A DNA stretch of 64,000 nucleotides from an uncultured Alphaproteobacteria bacterium (GCA_910576955.1 CAJTJB010000001.1:186001-250000); one strand, 5' to 3'. Positions 1 to 8,828 are shown, counted from the stretch's first letter. Notes: a model not told the origin generated them from the sequence alone. Translations and numbers: made by a program.

Positions 1-247
1 GCCCCTCAAGATATACTTTTGAACCTTTGCGCAAATATCTTTCCGCCGTGTCTGCCAAACCGCCGTTGAAAATCACCACGCGGTGCCATTCGGTACGGTC
101 TTTGCGCTCGCCGGTCGCCTTATCGCGCCATGTATCTGTGGTCGCAACGCTGAAAGACACAACTTTGGTGCCGCTTTGTGTGTTGCTGACGCGAGGATCT
201 TGCCCCAAATTGCCGACTAAAATTACTTTATTGATACTTCCTGCCAT
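1..247 (-). CDS. ssb: Single-stranded DNA-binding protein SSB (N-terminal part, cut by window edge)
   Basis: The reverse strand encodes the first 82 residues of an SSB OB-fold, beginning MAGSINKVILVGNLGQDP and continuing through the WHRVVIF strand and RYLRKGSKVYLEG, both hallmarks of bacterial SSB. SSB coats single-stranded DNA in replication, recombination and repair. The ATG at 245-247 is preceded by AAAGG at a normal distance, so the start is well placed. The C-terminal half, including the acidic tail that recruits partner proteins, lies outside the window. The plus-strand ORF over this stretch is only its antisense shadow. Confidence 0.95.
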   Translation of the reverse strand, partial: MAGSINKVILVGNLGQDPRVSNTQSGTKVVSFSVATTDTWRDKATGERKDRTEWHRVVIFNGGLADTAERYLRKGSKVYLEG

Positions 248-335
248 TGTTTTACCTTTACAAAAAAAATTAATTTAGCTTACTATAACGCGATATTTTT
301 AGAGCACAAGCTTTTTGGCGCGGATTACACAGATT

Positions 336-1457
336 TTAATACACTTGCTTAAATTCGCCGTTTTGATATACTTCTATCACATATTTAGAGGCTTTGGCGC
401 TGCCGCTGTGCATTAAAAACTCGCTCCATTTTTCTTTTAACCCGCCGGTGTTTGCCGCCGCCGACAGTTTGTCGTAGGCAAAACTTTTAACGCCTTTAAC
501 CAAATCTCCCCACAATTTTACCGCAACATAGCTGTATGTTTCCATCCCCTCGGGCTCTATTCCCAACAGGCGGAGATTTACCAATGTTTCAGTAAATGCC
601 AGACTGTCTTTTAAGCGCGGCATATCTAATAGATAAATACTGTTTGCCTTTTTGCCGAGATTTTGCAAAAACTGTGGCGATAATTTATTTTTGCCGGTGA
701 AAATAATCCGGTTTTTATCGGCATTTTTTATATTTTCAATAATTTCCGCCGTTTCTTTATCTTTACCCAACACAAAAACGATGTCCATATTATCTTTTAT
801 TACCGTTTCGGCAAGGTCTCCGCGTTTGGCGGGAGAATCGCCCAAAATATGAAACTTCAGCAAATCGCTTTTTCCATAGCGGCGAAACTCGTCAAACAAG
901 GTTTTGGCTACTTCCGCATATCCGTCTTCGGCGTTATCGTCATATAAAAAACCAACTTTCAAACCGGCAAAATTGCGATTATAATATTGAAAAAAATCTT
1001 TGCTGATTTGAGATTTTGTGCCTAACAGGAGAATCTGCCCTTTCTTTTCGGTGCTGCCGGCATTATAGGTGACGGTGGTAGGCACAATCTGGAATATTTT
1101 TGCTTTTTCGTACTTATCTGCCACTTCGTTAAATCTATTGGAGCAATAAGGTCCGACAACCAAGCCTATTTTTTTGGAGCTTAACAGAGTCAACATCTCG
1201 GCGGTTGAAACAGCCAAACGGTCATCGCAGCGGTCATCTATGGTCAAAATATCCAGCTTTTCACCATTTAAGCCGCCGTCGTCATTTATTTCCTGAACAG
1301 CCAGCTTGGCGCCATTAAATAATTCAGTTCCCGCTTTGGCATATTCTCCGGCTTTCGGCGCAATAACGGCAATTGTGACATCTGCGGCACAGCATATCGG
1401 AAAGCTTAACAGTCCGATTAAAAATGTACAGAAAAGATGTGTTTTCAATATTTTCAA
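336..1457 (-). CDS. Periplasmic binding protein, LivK-like (Peripla_BP_6)
   Basis: The 373-residue protein has a Sec signal (about residues 1-25, ending ICCA/AD) and a type I periplasmic binding fold. VTIAVIAPKAGEYAKAGTELF and the following GAKLAVQEIN segment match branched-chain amino-acid/amide ABC-transporter receptors. It should bind a small solute in the periplasm, but no permease or ATPase genes are adjacent, so the ligand is unknown and it could be an orphan sensor. The start is TTG at 1455-1457, because no ATG lies near the signal peptide and the SD is weak. A sigma70-like promoter sits 30-60 nt upstream, suggesting a monocistronic unit. Confidence 0.85.
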   Translation of the reverse strand: MKILKTHLFCTFLIGLLSFPICCAADVTIAVIAPKAGEYAKAGTELFNGAKLAVQEINDDGGLNGEKLDILTIDDRCDDRLAVSTAEMLTLLSSKKIGLVVGPYCSNRFNEVADKYEKAKIFQIVPTTVTYNAGSTEKKGQILLLGTKSQISKDFFQYYNRNFAGLKVGFLYDDNAEDGYAEVAKTLFDEFRRYGKSDLLKFHILGDSPAKRGDLAETVIKDNMDIVFVLGKDKETAEIIENIKNADKNRIIFTGKNKLSPQFLQNLGKKANSIYLLDMPRLKDSLAFTETLVNLRLLGIEPEGMETYSYVAVKLWGDLVKGVKSFAYDKLSAAANTGGLKEKWSEFLMHSGSAKASKYVIEVYQNGEFKQVY

Positions 1458-1486
1458 ATTTTTTGCCCGTTAGTGAAATATTTTTT

Positions 1487-1514
1487 CTTATATACATTAT
1501 TTTTAATTTGGCAA
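1487..1514 (-). promoter_or_regulatory. Sigma70-like promoter for the LivK-like gene
   Basis: On the reverse strand TTGCCA (1509-1514) and TATAAG (1487-1492) are separated by 16 nt, about 30 nt before the TTG start codon. It lies between the upstream rubrerythrin terminator and the gene. This is a consensus match only. Confidence 0.5.
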
Positions 1515-1535
1515 GTTTTTTATCTCTCTTCATTT

Positions 1536-1562
1536 AAAAGAAAAGAGGCTCGTTGGAGCCCC
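1536..1562 (-). terminator. Rho-independent terminator of the M23-rubrerythrin unit
   Basis: On the reverse strand a GGCTC/GAGCC stem with a CAAC loop is followed by TCTTTTCTTTT, about 20 nt after the rubrerythrin stop codon. Confidence 0.75.
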
Positions 1563-1582
1563 TGTTCACTTTTGCGCGATTT

Positions 1583-2119
1583 CTAGAATTTTTCTTGCAA
1601 TTCAAAGAAATATGCCTGCGGATGTTCGCATACCGGACAAATGGCAGGCGCTTTGGGCGACTCGATACGGCAGCCGCAATTTGCACATTCCCAAATTACT
1701 TTTGTGGAACGTTCAAAAACTTTGCCGCTTTCCAATGCGTTTAACAACGCGTTATAACGCTCTTCGTGCCCTTTTTCGATTTTGCCGACAGCACGGAACA
1801 AGGTCGCAATTTTCTTAAAGCCCTCTTCATCCGCCTCTTTGGCCATTGTTTCATACATATCCGTCCACTCATATTTTTCGCCGGCGGCTGCGTCTTTTAA
1901 GTTTTCAATTGTGGAAGGCATACCGTCATGCAGCAGCTTAAACCAGATTTTAGCATGCTCTTTTTCATTATTGGCGGTTTCTTCAAACTTGGCGGCAATA
2001 ATGTTATATCCTTCTTTTTTGGCTTTTGACGCATAATACGTATATTTGTTACGCGCCATAGATTCGCCGGCAAAAGCTGCCTGCAAATTTGCTTCGGTTT
2101 TAGACCCTTTTAATTCCAT
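1583..2119 (-). CDS. rbr: Rubrerythrin
   Basis: The 178-residue protein has the canonical two-part layout. An N-terminal four-helix ferritin-like domain carries the diiron ligands: Glu19, the ExxH pairs E52/H55 and E115/H118, and nearby acidic residues around 90-98. A C-terminal rubredoxin-like domain has C145xxC148 and C161xxC164. Rubrerythrin reduces hydrogen peroxide in anaerobes and microaerophiles, drawing electrons through the rubredoxin iron. GGAG lies 8 nt before the ATG. It sits 20 nt downstream of the M23 peptidase gene and is probably co-transcribed, ending at the terminator at 1536-1562. Its presence suggests an anaerobic or low-oxygen lifestyle. Confidence 0.96.
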   Translation of the reverse strand: MELKGSKTEANLQAAFAGESMARNKYTYYASKAKKEGYNIIAAKFEETANNEKEHAKIWFKLLHDGMPSTIENLKDAAAGEKYEWTDMYETMAKEADEEGFKKIATLFRAVGKIEKGHEERYNALLNALESGKVFERSTKVIWECANCGCRIESPKAPAICPVCEHPQAYFFELQEKF

Positions 2120-2139
2120 AGTATTACTCCTTTATCCGG

Positions 2140-3624
2140 TTAATTGGCAGCATTTTTACTGCCGATTGTTTCTTCAACTGTTGTGTTATCTGCCTCGGCA
2201 TAAGTTTTCTCGCCTTCTGCCAACGCTGCTATTTTTTGCATTTCCGCCTTAAAGCGCTGCAAATCTTTTCCGGTCAGGTTAGTGCCGGTTGCGGCTTTAA
2301 CCTTTAGCGGATCAACCTTTTTGCCGTTTTTGATGACCTCAAAATGCAAGTGTGGACCTGTTGAACGGCCTGTTGAACCGACATAACCGATTACCTGCCC
2401 CTGCTTAACCCTTGTGCCCGGTTTGATGCCGCGGGCAAACCCCGTCATATGCGCATAGCCCGTCGAATATTCCGAATTATGGCGGATAACAACATAATTG
2501 CCGTAACCGCCGGCATATTGCGCCCGTTTTACAACACCGTCGCCGCTCGCATATATACGCGAACCTTTCGGGGCGGCATAGTCGACGCCGCTATGCAAAA
2601 TTCTCCGATTTAAAATCGGATGGCGACGCCAGCCGAATCGGGAAGAAATCCGCGCAGAGCGAAACTCCATCGGCTTACGGTCCAACGTTCTTTTCAAGAC
2701 CAGTCCTTTAGAATCGTAATAATCAATCCCGCCGCTTAAATCTTTGTAGCGGTACAGGGCGATTTTATCTTTGCCTAAATTCAGCTCGGCATATAAAATA
2801 TCGCCGTTTTTAATGACTTTTCCATCCGGAGCGACTTTTCTATCATATAATACTTTAAAAGTATGCCCGACTTTGATATCACTTCTGAAATCTACCGTAT
2901 AGGCGAAAATATTGATAAAATTGCCGATTATGCTTTGCGGCACGCCCGCTCCGCCCATTGCAGCCGCCAAAGAGGTCGTAATTTCTCCGGTGGCGATGTT
3001 TTGCTCCGATTTCAGTTCCAGCTGTTCGGCTTCGGCAACATACTTTTCGTCTTCGTTACGGGTTACGGTATATTTTACATCCGCAGACGGGGATATAATT
3101 ATCTTATCAACGCTTAACAGCTCTCCGAACGGCACATCAACGGTTTTGGTGATTTCGATTTTTTGCCCGATACGCAGGTTTCTGACATCAAAACCAGCAC
3201 TTTTCAAACTGTCTGCCGCCTGATTTGCCTCTTGATATTCCATTCCGATTTTTTGCAAAATGCCGATAAAATTATCACCTTTTTCCACTATCAGCACGTC
3301 ATCTTTTATTTCCGGCTGCATTTCTTCGCCATCTACCGTCCACTGGACAGACGGATTATCAAAACTTTCTGCCTCTTCGGATGTTTCCGTTTCATACACT
3401 TCGGGAACGGAGAGGCTGTTAACAGCAAGCTGCTCGATATTTTCACGCTTTTCTTTGGCGGCAAGCTGCTCTTCGGCAACAATCTGCTCGGGCGTTTCAA
3501 GGTTTTTGCAGATAACGAGAATCAGGGCAAACGTGACGATTGCACTGTATACAAACAGCAAAACGCTTTGCCCGCTCACTCTGCCCTTTTCCTGATCGGG
3601 CATTGATATATCATAAGAAACCAT
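2140..3624 (-). CDS. Membrane-anchored M23 murein endopeptidase with LysM-like region (MepM-like)
   Basis: A 494-residue protein with a short cytoplasmic N-terminus, one membrane segment (about residues 19-39), an acidic linker, a LysM/OapA-like segment (VEKGDNFIGILQKIG) and a C-terminal lysostaphin-type M23 domain. The zinc ligands and catalytic residues are visible: H344xxxD348, H392 and the HLH motif at 425-427. Such enzymes cut peptidoglycan cross-links in the periplasm during cell elongation or division. I place the start at 3622-3624 (MVSYDISM), because GGGGGGA lies 4 nt before it. An upstream ATG would add 11 residues and would put this SD inside the coding region. Rubrerythrin follows after 15-20 nt. 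Confidence 0.9.
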   Translation of the reverse strand: MVSYDISMPDQEKGRVSGQSVLLFVYSAIVTFALILVICKNLETPEQIVAEEQLAAKEKRENIEQLAVNSLSVPEVYETETSEEAESFDNPSVQWTVDGEEMQPEIKDDVLIVEKGDNFIGILQKIGMEYQEANQAADSLKSAGFDVRNLRIGQKIEITKTVDVPFGELLSVDKIIISPSADVKYTVTRNEDEKYVAEAEQLELKSEQNIATGEITTSLAAAMGGAGVPQSIIGNFINIFAYTVDFRSDIKVGHTFKVLYDRKVAPDGKVIKNGDILYAELNLGKDKIALYRYKDLSGGIDYYDSKGLVLKRTLDRKPMEFRSARISSRFGWRRHPILNRRILHSGVDYAAPKGSRIYASGDGVVKRAQYAGGYGNYVVIRHNSEYSTGYAHMTGFARGIKPGTRVKQGQVIGYVGSTGRSTGPHLHFEVIKNGKKVDPLKVKAATGTNLTGKDLQRFKAEMQKIAALAEGEKTYAEADNTTVEETIGSKNAAN

Positions 3625-3816
3625 ACGTCCCCCCAAACTTTTTACTTCGGAAAACATAAAAGATTAGTGCATAATTTAAAAGCCCTTTTTATTTTTTATA
3701 CACAATCATTAAAAAAATCCGGTATATATAAGGCTGTTAATCAAAGCTTAAATCTTCTTTTTTATACTGTTATTTGAGGTAATATTACATTATATCTTTT
3801 TAAAAATGGTTAACCG

Positions 3817-5577
3817 ATGACGAAAACACAAAATGGAAATATAGACTTTACGTTTAGAATGCTTTATGTTTTGGCTATTTTTATGATTGTGGACGGGCAT
3901 ATCGGTTCGTTTGACTATCTTGCCTTAAACGGATTGTTTCCATATCAAAATTACCATATGGCTTTGTTTATTTTTGCCTCGGGATATTTTATCAACCTCA
4001 AGCGGACATATAAAGAGTTTGTTTCCCATAAATTTATGAAACTGATTGCGCCGCTTTATATATGGAATTTTATTTACGGGCTGATTGTTTTTCTACTGAA
4101 CCGTTATGGCGGGTTTAATCTCGGTGGCGCGTTTTCTCTTTATAACCTTTTATATGCGCCGATTGTTGACGGGCATCAGTTTATTTATAACATGGGGGCT
4201 TGGTTTCTTATTCCGCTATTTGGCGTGCAGCTTGTCAGCTTTTGCATCTTAAAGCCCTTTGCCCGACAAAACGACAGATTATCCGCCGCTACAGCTTACG
4301 GCTTTTTTATTTTTTCTTTGCTTTTAGGCGCTGCGACATTAGAAGCTGCCCCGGCAAACAGCGCACGCAACATATTTTTGACGGCGGAACGGATTTTTTA
4401 TTTTTTGCCGTTTTATGCCTTGGGTGTTTTATACCGCGTGCAGCTCAAACAGCATGATACTTTAAATTCTGCAGTTTATTTTGCCGTTATCATTAGCGCG
4501 ACAATAGTTTTGAGAATACTCTTTCCGGCGTGCGATATTATTCCGGCATGGATTGAAAAAGCCGATGCGCCGGCTGCGGTTATTTTTGCCATCTCCCTAT
4601 TGGCGGTATTCTTTTGGTTGCGGATTGCAAAGATTTTATCTCCGCTTATCAAAAACAGCCCGATGCTCCTTTATATTTCCACACACACGTTTGACATTAT
4701 GCTGCATCACTTTGTCGGCTTTATGCTGGTTAAAGCGGCTTTGTCACCGTTAGGCAGTTTTGACAGCTATGCTTTTAAAAACAATATCTGGTATTATCAT
4801 TTCCCGTTTGCGGAAAATCTCGTTGCGCCCGTTTACATCCTTATAACTATAGTTATAGCACTATTCACAGGCTTTACAAGCCGCAAAATTTATAGTATGC
4901 TGGAACATATAATAAAGCGTCCGGCAAGCGCTTTTATGGGAGGATGCAAAATGAAAAGCAACCAAAATGGCCGTTCTATGATTGAGATGCTGGGAGTATT
5001 AGCTATTGTCGGCGTCCTTTCCGTTGGCGGTGTTGCCGGATATTCCAAAGCTATGACAAAAGCTAAAAACAACCGCTTTATCAACGATGCCAGCGAATTG
5101 GTCATAAACATCCGCACTTTATATGTGGAGCAGCGCTCGTATGAGGGCATAACCACCGGCTCGCTGATTAATTCAGGCTTTGTTCCTCGGGAAATGCTTG
5201 ACAAAGACAGTGCCCCGTCTTCCATCAAACATGTATACGGCGGCAATGTTTTGGTGTTTGACAGCAAAACGCCGAACGGCTTAAAAAAAGCTTTTGAACT
5301 TTATTTTACCGGACTAGAAAAGCAGCCTTGCATTTATTTGGCAACAATGGATTGGGGGAGTGATCCGGCTTCGGGGTTTCAAAGCATTTATGCAGGAACG
5401 GCAGAAGTTACAGCCCCATTGATGGAAGATGTTTACGGCGGAACTCCGTCTATTCCGGAGGAGAATATTTATACTTCCGGAATCCACGATAATGCCGTAC
5501 CGCTGACTGTTAATGAAGCAGCGGCAGTCTGCAATTGCGTTAAAAACACCTGCACAGTCGGCTTGAAATATATGTAA
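3817..5577 (+). CDS. Acyltransferase-3 membrane protein continuous with a type IV prepilin-like module
   Basis: One uninterrupted 586-codon frame contains two unrelated modules. Residues 1-378 form an acyltransferase family 3 (OafA/WecH-like) integral membrane protein: an early FRMLYVLAIFMIVDGHIG segment, a later MALFIFASGYFI and about ten hydrophobic helices. These enzymes O- or N-acylate surface glycans. Residue 379 begins MKSNQNG/RSMIEMLGVLA, a prepilin-type leader with Glu at mature position 5, followed by a PilS/TcpA-like pilin body with four Cys. No stop codon separates them, yet GGGAGG lies 5 nt before the internal ATG at 4951. This could be a genuine fusion, loss of a stop codon, or two nested translation products. 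The SD before 3817 is weak. The pilin half is the shortest of the four family members. Confidence 0.75.
   Translation: MTKTQNGNIDFTFRMLYVLAIFMIVDGHIGSFDYLALNGLFPYQNYHMALFIFASGYFINLKRTYKEFVSHKFMKLIAPLYIWNFIYGLIVFLLNRYGGFNLGGAFSLYNLLYAPIVDGHQFIYNMGAWFLIPLFGVQLVSFCILKPFARQNDRLSAATAYGFFIFSLLLGAATLEAAPANSARNIFLTAERIFYFLPFYALGVLYRVQLKQHDTLNSAVYFAVIISATIVLRILFPACDIIPAWIEKADAPAAVIFAISLLAVFFWLRIAKILSPLIKNSPMLLYISTHTFDIMLHHFVGFMLVKAALSPLGSFDSYAFKNNIWYYHFPFAENLVAPVYILITIVIALFTGFTSRKIYSMLEHIIKRPASAFMGGCKMKSNQNGRSMIEMLGVLAIVGVLSVGGVAGYSKAMTKAKNNRFINDASELVINIRTLYVEQRSYEGITTGSLINSGFVPREMLDKDSAPSSIKHVYGGNVLVFDSKTPNGLKKAFELYFTGLEKQPCIYLATMDWGSDPASGFQSIYAGTAEVTAPLMEDVYGGTPSIPEENIYTSGIHDNAVPLTVNEAAAVCNCVKNTCTVGLKYM
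4951..5577 (+). CDS. Type IVb prepilin-like protein (PilS-like), internal start
   Basis: If translation reinitiates at the ATG at 4951, which follows GGGAGG after 5 nt, the product is 208 residues: a 7-residue basic leader ending in Gly, then RSMIEMLGVLAIVGVLSVGG, a hydrophobic helix with the pilin Glu5. The body (NIRTLYVEQRSYEGITTGSLI) resembles the N-terminal helix and first loop of PilS-family type IVb pilins, and the C-terminus carries closely spaced Cys residues (CNCVKNTC) suited to a disulfide-bonded loop. The mature +1 residue would be Arg rather than the usual Phe/Met. It shares its start with the genes at 13452, 59985 and 60998 but has a different body. No pilus assembly genes are nearby. 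Confidence 0.65.
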   Translation: MKSNQNGRSMIEMLGVLAIVGVLSVGGVAGYSKAMTKAKNNRFINDASELVINIRTLYVEQRSYEGITTGSLINSGFVPREMLDKDSAPSSIKHVYGGNVLVFDSKTPNGLKKAFELYFTGLEKQPCIYLATMDWGSDPASGFQSIYAGTAEVTAPLMEDVYGGTPSIPEENIYTSGIHDNAVPLTVNEAAAVCNCVKNTCTVGLKYM

Positions 5578-5589
5578 TTCTTTTCTTAT

Positions 5590-5621
5590 AAAAAAAATCA
5601 GGGCGCAGATTGCCTGCACCC
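5590..5621 (-). terminator. Rho-independent terminator of the outer-membrane barrel gene
   Basis: On the reverse strand an 8-bp stem GGGTGCAG/CTGCGCCC with loop GCAAT is followed by TGA and eight T residues, between the barrel gene and the convergent acyltransferase-pilin ORF. Confidence 0.85.
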
Positions 5622-5648
5622 CGCGTTGTTTTATTGAACATTCCGAAA

Positions 5649-6218
5649 CTAGAATGTATAACGAAGACCGGCTGTTACTTCCATCAGGTTATTAAGGTTA
5701 GGCATACCGATATAGGTATAACGCCCCATAACGCGGAAAGATACGTTGTTATTGAAATCATATGAGAAACCGGCACCGGCACGATAGCCTACGCGCTGTT
5801 TATCCATGCTGCGATCTGTCGGTCTGAATTTATATTTCACATTATAATCAGCGGCACCGAGAGAACCCAACAAATTAAAACCGGAACACATTACAGGGAT
5901 TCTGCCGTATAAATCCAAACCCCAAGCATAAAATTCGGATTTTGTCTGCTGCTCGCGTGCGTGGGATTTACGCTCGCCGGTCTGCTGGAAAAAAGCTTCT
6001 ATGCTGGTATAACGGGCAATGTCCGTACCGACGTTTACCATCCAAGAATTGTAATCCTTTTTAGCATTTTTGGCAATTGCGCCGTGTTTTGCATACGAAT
6101 AAACATAATCCGCGCCGATATACGGACGGAAATATTGGTTGCCCATGCTCCAATCCATAGCATTAGCATTTAACGCAAACACTGATGCGGCTGCTGTCAA
6201 TAAACAAATTTTCTTCAT
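5649..6218 (-). CDS. Small outer-membrane beta-barrel protein
   Basis: The 189-residue protein has a clear signal peptide (MKKICLLTAAASVFALNANA/M). Alternating aromatic/hydrophobic strands suggest an eight-stranded OmpA/OmpW/Opa-like barrel (RPYIGADYVYSYAKH, SWMVNVGTDIARY, VGYRAGAGFSYDF, VTAGLRYTF). The last residue is Phe, the C-terminal signature recognised by the Bam complex. It probably sits in the outer membrane as a porin-like or adhesin-like protein; substrate specificity cannot be read. TGGAG precedes the ATG, and a 10-bp inverted repeat with embedded -10-like elements lies 42 nt upstream, suggesting regulated expression. A strong terminator follows it. Confidence 0.85.
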   Translation of the reverse strand: MKKICLLTAAASVFALNANAMDWSMGNQYFRPYIGADYVYSYAKHGAIAKNAKKDYNSWMVNVGTDIARYTSIEAFFQQTGERKSHAREQQTKSEFYAWGLDLYGRIPVMCSGFNLLGSLGAADYNVKYKFRPTDRSMDKQRVGYRAGAGFSYDFNNNVSFRVMGRYTYIGMPNLNNLMEVTAGLRYTF

Positions 6219-6259
6219 ATTATAAACTCCATTACAAACTAAAATTAACTTTAGTCCTA

Positions 6260-6284
6260 AAGTATTATATGTGCTATAATACTT
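6260..6284. promoter_or_regulatory. 10-bp perfect inverted repeat overlapping -10 elements (candidate operator)
   Basis: Arms AAGTATTATA and TATAATACTT are separated by TGTGC. The palindrome contains TATAAT-like hexamers on both strands. It lies in the 187-bp divergent region between the outer-membrane barrel gene and the uracil-DNA glycosylase gene, so it could be an operator or part of two overlapping promoters. No regulator is identified. Confidence 0.5.
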
Positions 6285-6405
6285 CTCGCCAGCCTATATA
6301 AGCACAAAATTTATCTTTTAAATAGGCGGCTGCATTTTTTTACGTTTTATTTACATAGAATTGATAAAATATTGCAAAATTTGATATTTTACAAAGGACC
6401 AGCCG

Positions 6406-7044
6406 ATGACTTTTATACCGCCGAGCAAAGATTGCCTGCTATGTGAACGTTTATGCGCGTTCAGAGAACAAAACAAAATTAAATTTCCGCATTATTATAA
6501 CGGTCCGGTTGAGCCGTTTGGCGATATTAATGCCGAAGTTTTGATTGTGGGGCTGGCTCCGGGGCTTAACGGCGCTAACCAAACCGGAAGACCTTTTACC
6601 AACGATTATGCCGGCGACATTTTATACCCCGCTTTAAAAGAAGCCGGATTGGCAAAAGGCGATTATCTTAAGAAAAAAGACGATGGCTTTGAGCTTGTTA
6701 ACGTGCGCGTGACCAATGCCGTCCGCTGCGTTCCGCCGGAAAACAAGCCTGTTACCGCGGAAGAAAAAAACTGCCGCAGTTTTTTAAAACAGGAAATTGC
6801 CGCAATGCCAAACCTTAAGGTTATCCTCTGCCTCGGTACGATTTCGCATAAAAATGTGCTGCAGGCGCTGGGATTAAAACAGTCGTTTGCCAAATTTCGC
6901 CACGGCAGCGTATATGATACGGGGATTAGGGGAGTAAAACTTATTGACAGCTACCATACCTCACGCTACAACATCAATACCGGCGTGTTGAGCTACGAGA
7001 TGTTTCAAAAGATTATTTATATGATTAAGGACCTTATAAAATAA
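6406..7044 (+). CDS. Uracil-DNA glycosylase, family 5 (UdgB-like)
   Basis: The 212-residue protein belongs to the uracil-DNA glycosylase superfamily. It has the motif GLAPGLNGANQTGRPFTND near residue 50 and the C-terminal HTSRYNINTG loop; this pairing is closest to UdgB/family 5 enzymes. Such enzymes remove uracil, and often hypoxanthine or other deaminated bases, from DNA in base-excision repair. An N-terminal C..C pair (CLLCERLC) and the later Cys would fit the iron-sulfur ligands of family 4/5 enzymes. The stop codon overlaps the next start (TAATG), so it is translationally coupled to the phosphotransferase gene. The SD is AAGGA. Confidence 0.85.
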   Translation: MTFIPPSKDCLLCERLCAFREQNKIKFPHYYNGPVEPFGDINAEVLIVGLAPGLNGANQTGRPFTNDYAGDILYPALKEAGLAKGDYLKKKDDGFELVNVRVTNAVRCVPPENKPVTAEEKNCRSFLKQEIAAMPNLKVILCLGTISHKNVLQALGLKQSFAKFRHGSVYDTGIRGVKLIDSYHTSRYNINTGVLSYEMFQKIIYMIKDLIK

Positions 7045-8828
7045 TGAAAATATTAAAGATGCTTGCAGACTATGCAGTGTTATTATTTTTAGCGCTGGCT
7101 GTTGTCGTTTTTTCGGTTTTGATGTATATCCGCTACCTTTGGCCGGAAACAGATTTTGAACAGCTGCTGGTTACGCTTAATGACTTATCTTTAAAAGTTC
7201 TTGTAAGCAATGCTTCTTTAAAAGATTTCATTTATTCCTTTGCGGCATTTGCCGCCCTTTATCCCTTGTGCTATTTTTATCTTAATACGCGGGGGCGCTT
7301 ATATACCGCTGTGCTTTTTTCGCTGATGTCACTTTATTTTTCGGGATATGCCGAATATTTTATATATAGCCGCACCACTTCCAATTTATATGAAGAAGAG
7401 TATGTTTTTCCGGATACAATCGAATATGATTTCCCTGAAAAAAAGCGCAATTTGATTTTAATTTATCTGGAAAGTTTTGAACAAAATTTTGCCAGCGGGC
7501 AGCATTACGGCAAAAACCTTATCCCGCATCTGAACGGCTTTTCGGAAAGCGGGCAATATTCGCAAAACTTCAGCAGCATTCCCGGAACAGATTATTCTAT
7601 TGCCGCTTTGGTGGCATCTCACTGCGGCATTCCGCTTCGTTATCAGGCGGATCGGGATATTTACGCCTTAAAATATTTTTTGCCGAAAGCCGTTTGCTTT
7701 TCAGACATTTTGCACCAAAACGGCTACCAGAGCGCTATTATAAAAGCGGCTGATATAACGTTTACCAACGCAAACATATTTGCCGTTTCTCATGGATATG
7801 ACGAGGCGCTCGGCGTTGACGAAGTGCTAAAACAATACCCGGAAGACCAGCACAAAATGCTGAAAGGGACATTCGGCGGGATAAATGACGAAGCATTATT
7901 TTCGTTTGCCAAAAAGAAACTTGCAGAGTTTGCGCCCGACAAGCCGTTTTTGCTGACACTATTTTCATTGGATACGCATACACCGACTCCGCACCGCAAC
8001 CCGTCTTGCCCTGCAATTTTTAATGACATACGCGATGTTTATATGTGCACGGATAAAACCGTCTATGACTTTGTCAACTGGCTTAAAGAAACCCCATATT
8101 GGGAAAACACCACAGTCGTTATTCTGGGCGACCATCTGAAACCATCCAGAATGGAAATCAAAGGGCACGTTAGACGCGGCATTTATAACGCATTTATCAA
8201 TTTGCCTGACGGGCTTAAAATCAATAAAAGCAAACCCTTCACAACATTTGACATTGCCCCAACCCTTTTAGAGAGCCTCGGCATACATCTGTCGCAACCC
8301 GCCTTGGGACTGGGGCGGTCGCTATTTGGCGAAGGCGACACGCTTGCCGGCAAAAAAGGCTTTCAATTTATTAAAAACCAAATCCGGAAAAATTCAAATA
8401 TTTACAGAGAATTCCATAAGCCCGCCACCACTCGGGAAAATACCTATGCCGATTATGCTTTCGGGGAGACTTTACGCGGAGCGGACTTTACAAAATATAC
8501 TGATGCTTATGAAGAGATACTCGGCTCGTATTACATAGACAGGGCAAATTTGCAACTACCGCCGACGAAAGCGGAAAAGCTTAACGCGGATATTATATTT
8601 TATGCCATTTTACGGAAAAACAACACTATTATTTTTACGGCAAATAATCAGGAAATATTTAAGTTTTCACCTCAAAAACGCCAGCAGCCCTATCATGTCA
8701 ATTTTGATATTCCAGCAGAACTCGCCAAAGACGGCAAACTGCAACTCATTTTCCGAAATACCGGCGGCGTCGACACTTCCACGCAAATGGGGATTGCTCC
8801 CGCGGGGTTAACCATTCGGGAAAAATAA
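7044..8828 (+). CDS. LTA synthase/OpgB-like membrane phosphotransferase (sulfatase fold)
   Basis: A 594-residue protein with about three to four N-terminal membrane helices (residues 10-120), then an alkaline-phosphatase/sulfatase domain. ILIYLESFEQNF provides the metal-binding Glu, the PGTDYS segment the candidate nucleophile Thr, and SLDTHTPT and ILGDHLKP the remaining metal ligands. This family transfers phosphoglycerol or phosphoethanolamine from phospholipids to periplasmic glucans, lipid A or polymers. A C-terminal beta-rich extension of about 130 residues is not part of the core fold. The start codon overlaps the upstream stop, suggesting an operon with the glycosylase gene. The acceptor is unknown. 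A gap of about 90 nt separates it from the DsbD-like gene. Confidence 0.85.
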   Translation: MKILKMLADYAVLLFLALAVVVFSVLMYIRYLWPETDFEQLLVTLNDLSLKVLVSNASLKDFIYSFAAFAALYPLCYFYLNTRGRLYTAVLFSLMSLYFSGYAEYFIYSRTTSNLYEEEYVFPDTIEYDFPEKKRNLILIYLESFEQNFASGQHYGKNLIPHLNGFSESGQYSQNFSSIPGTDYSIAALVASHCGIPLRYQADRDIYALKYFLPKAVCFSDILHQNGYQSAIIKAADITFTNANIFAVSHGYDEALGVDEVLKQYPEDQHKMLKGTFGGINDEALFSFAKKKLAEFAPDKPFLLTLFSLDTHTPTPHRNPSCPAIFNDIRDVYMCTDKTVYDFVNWLKETPYWENTTVVILGDHLKPSRMEIKGHVRRGIYNAFINLPDGLKINKSKPFTTFDIAPTLLESLGIHLSQPALGLGRSLFGEGDTLAGKKGFQFIKNQIRKNSNIYREFHKPATTRENTYADYAFGETLRGADFTKYTDAYEEILGSYYIDRANLQLPPTKAEKLNADIIFYAILRKNNTIIFTANNQEIFKFSPQKRQQPYHVNFDIPAELAKDGKLQLIFRNTGGVDTSTQMGIAPAGLTIREK

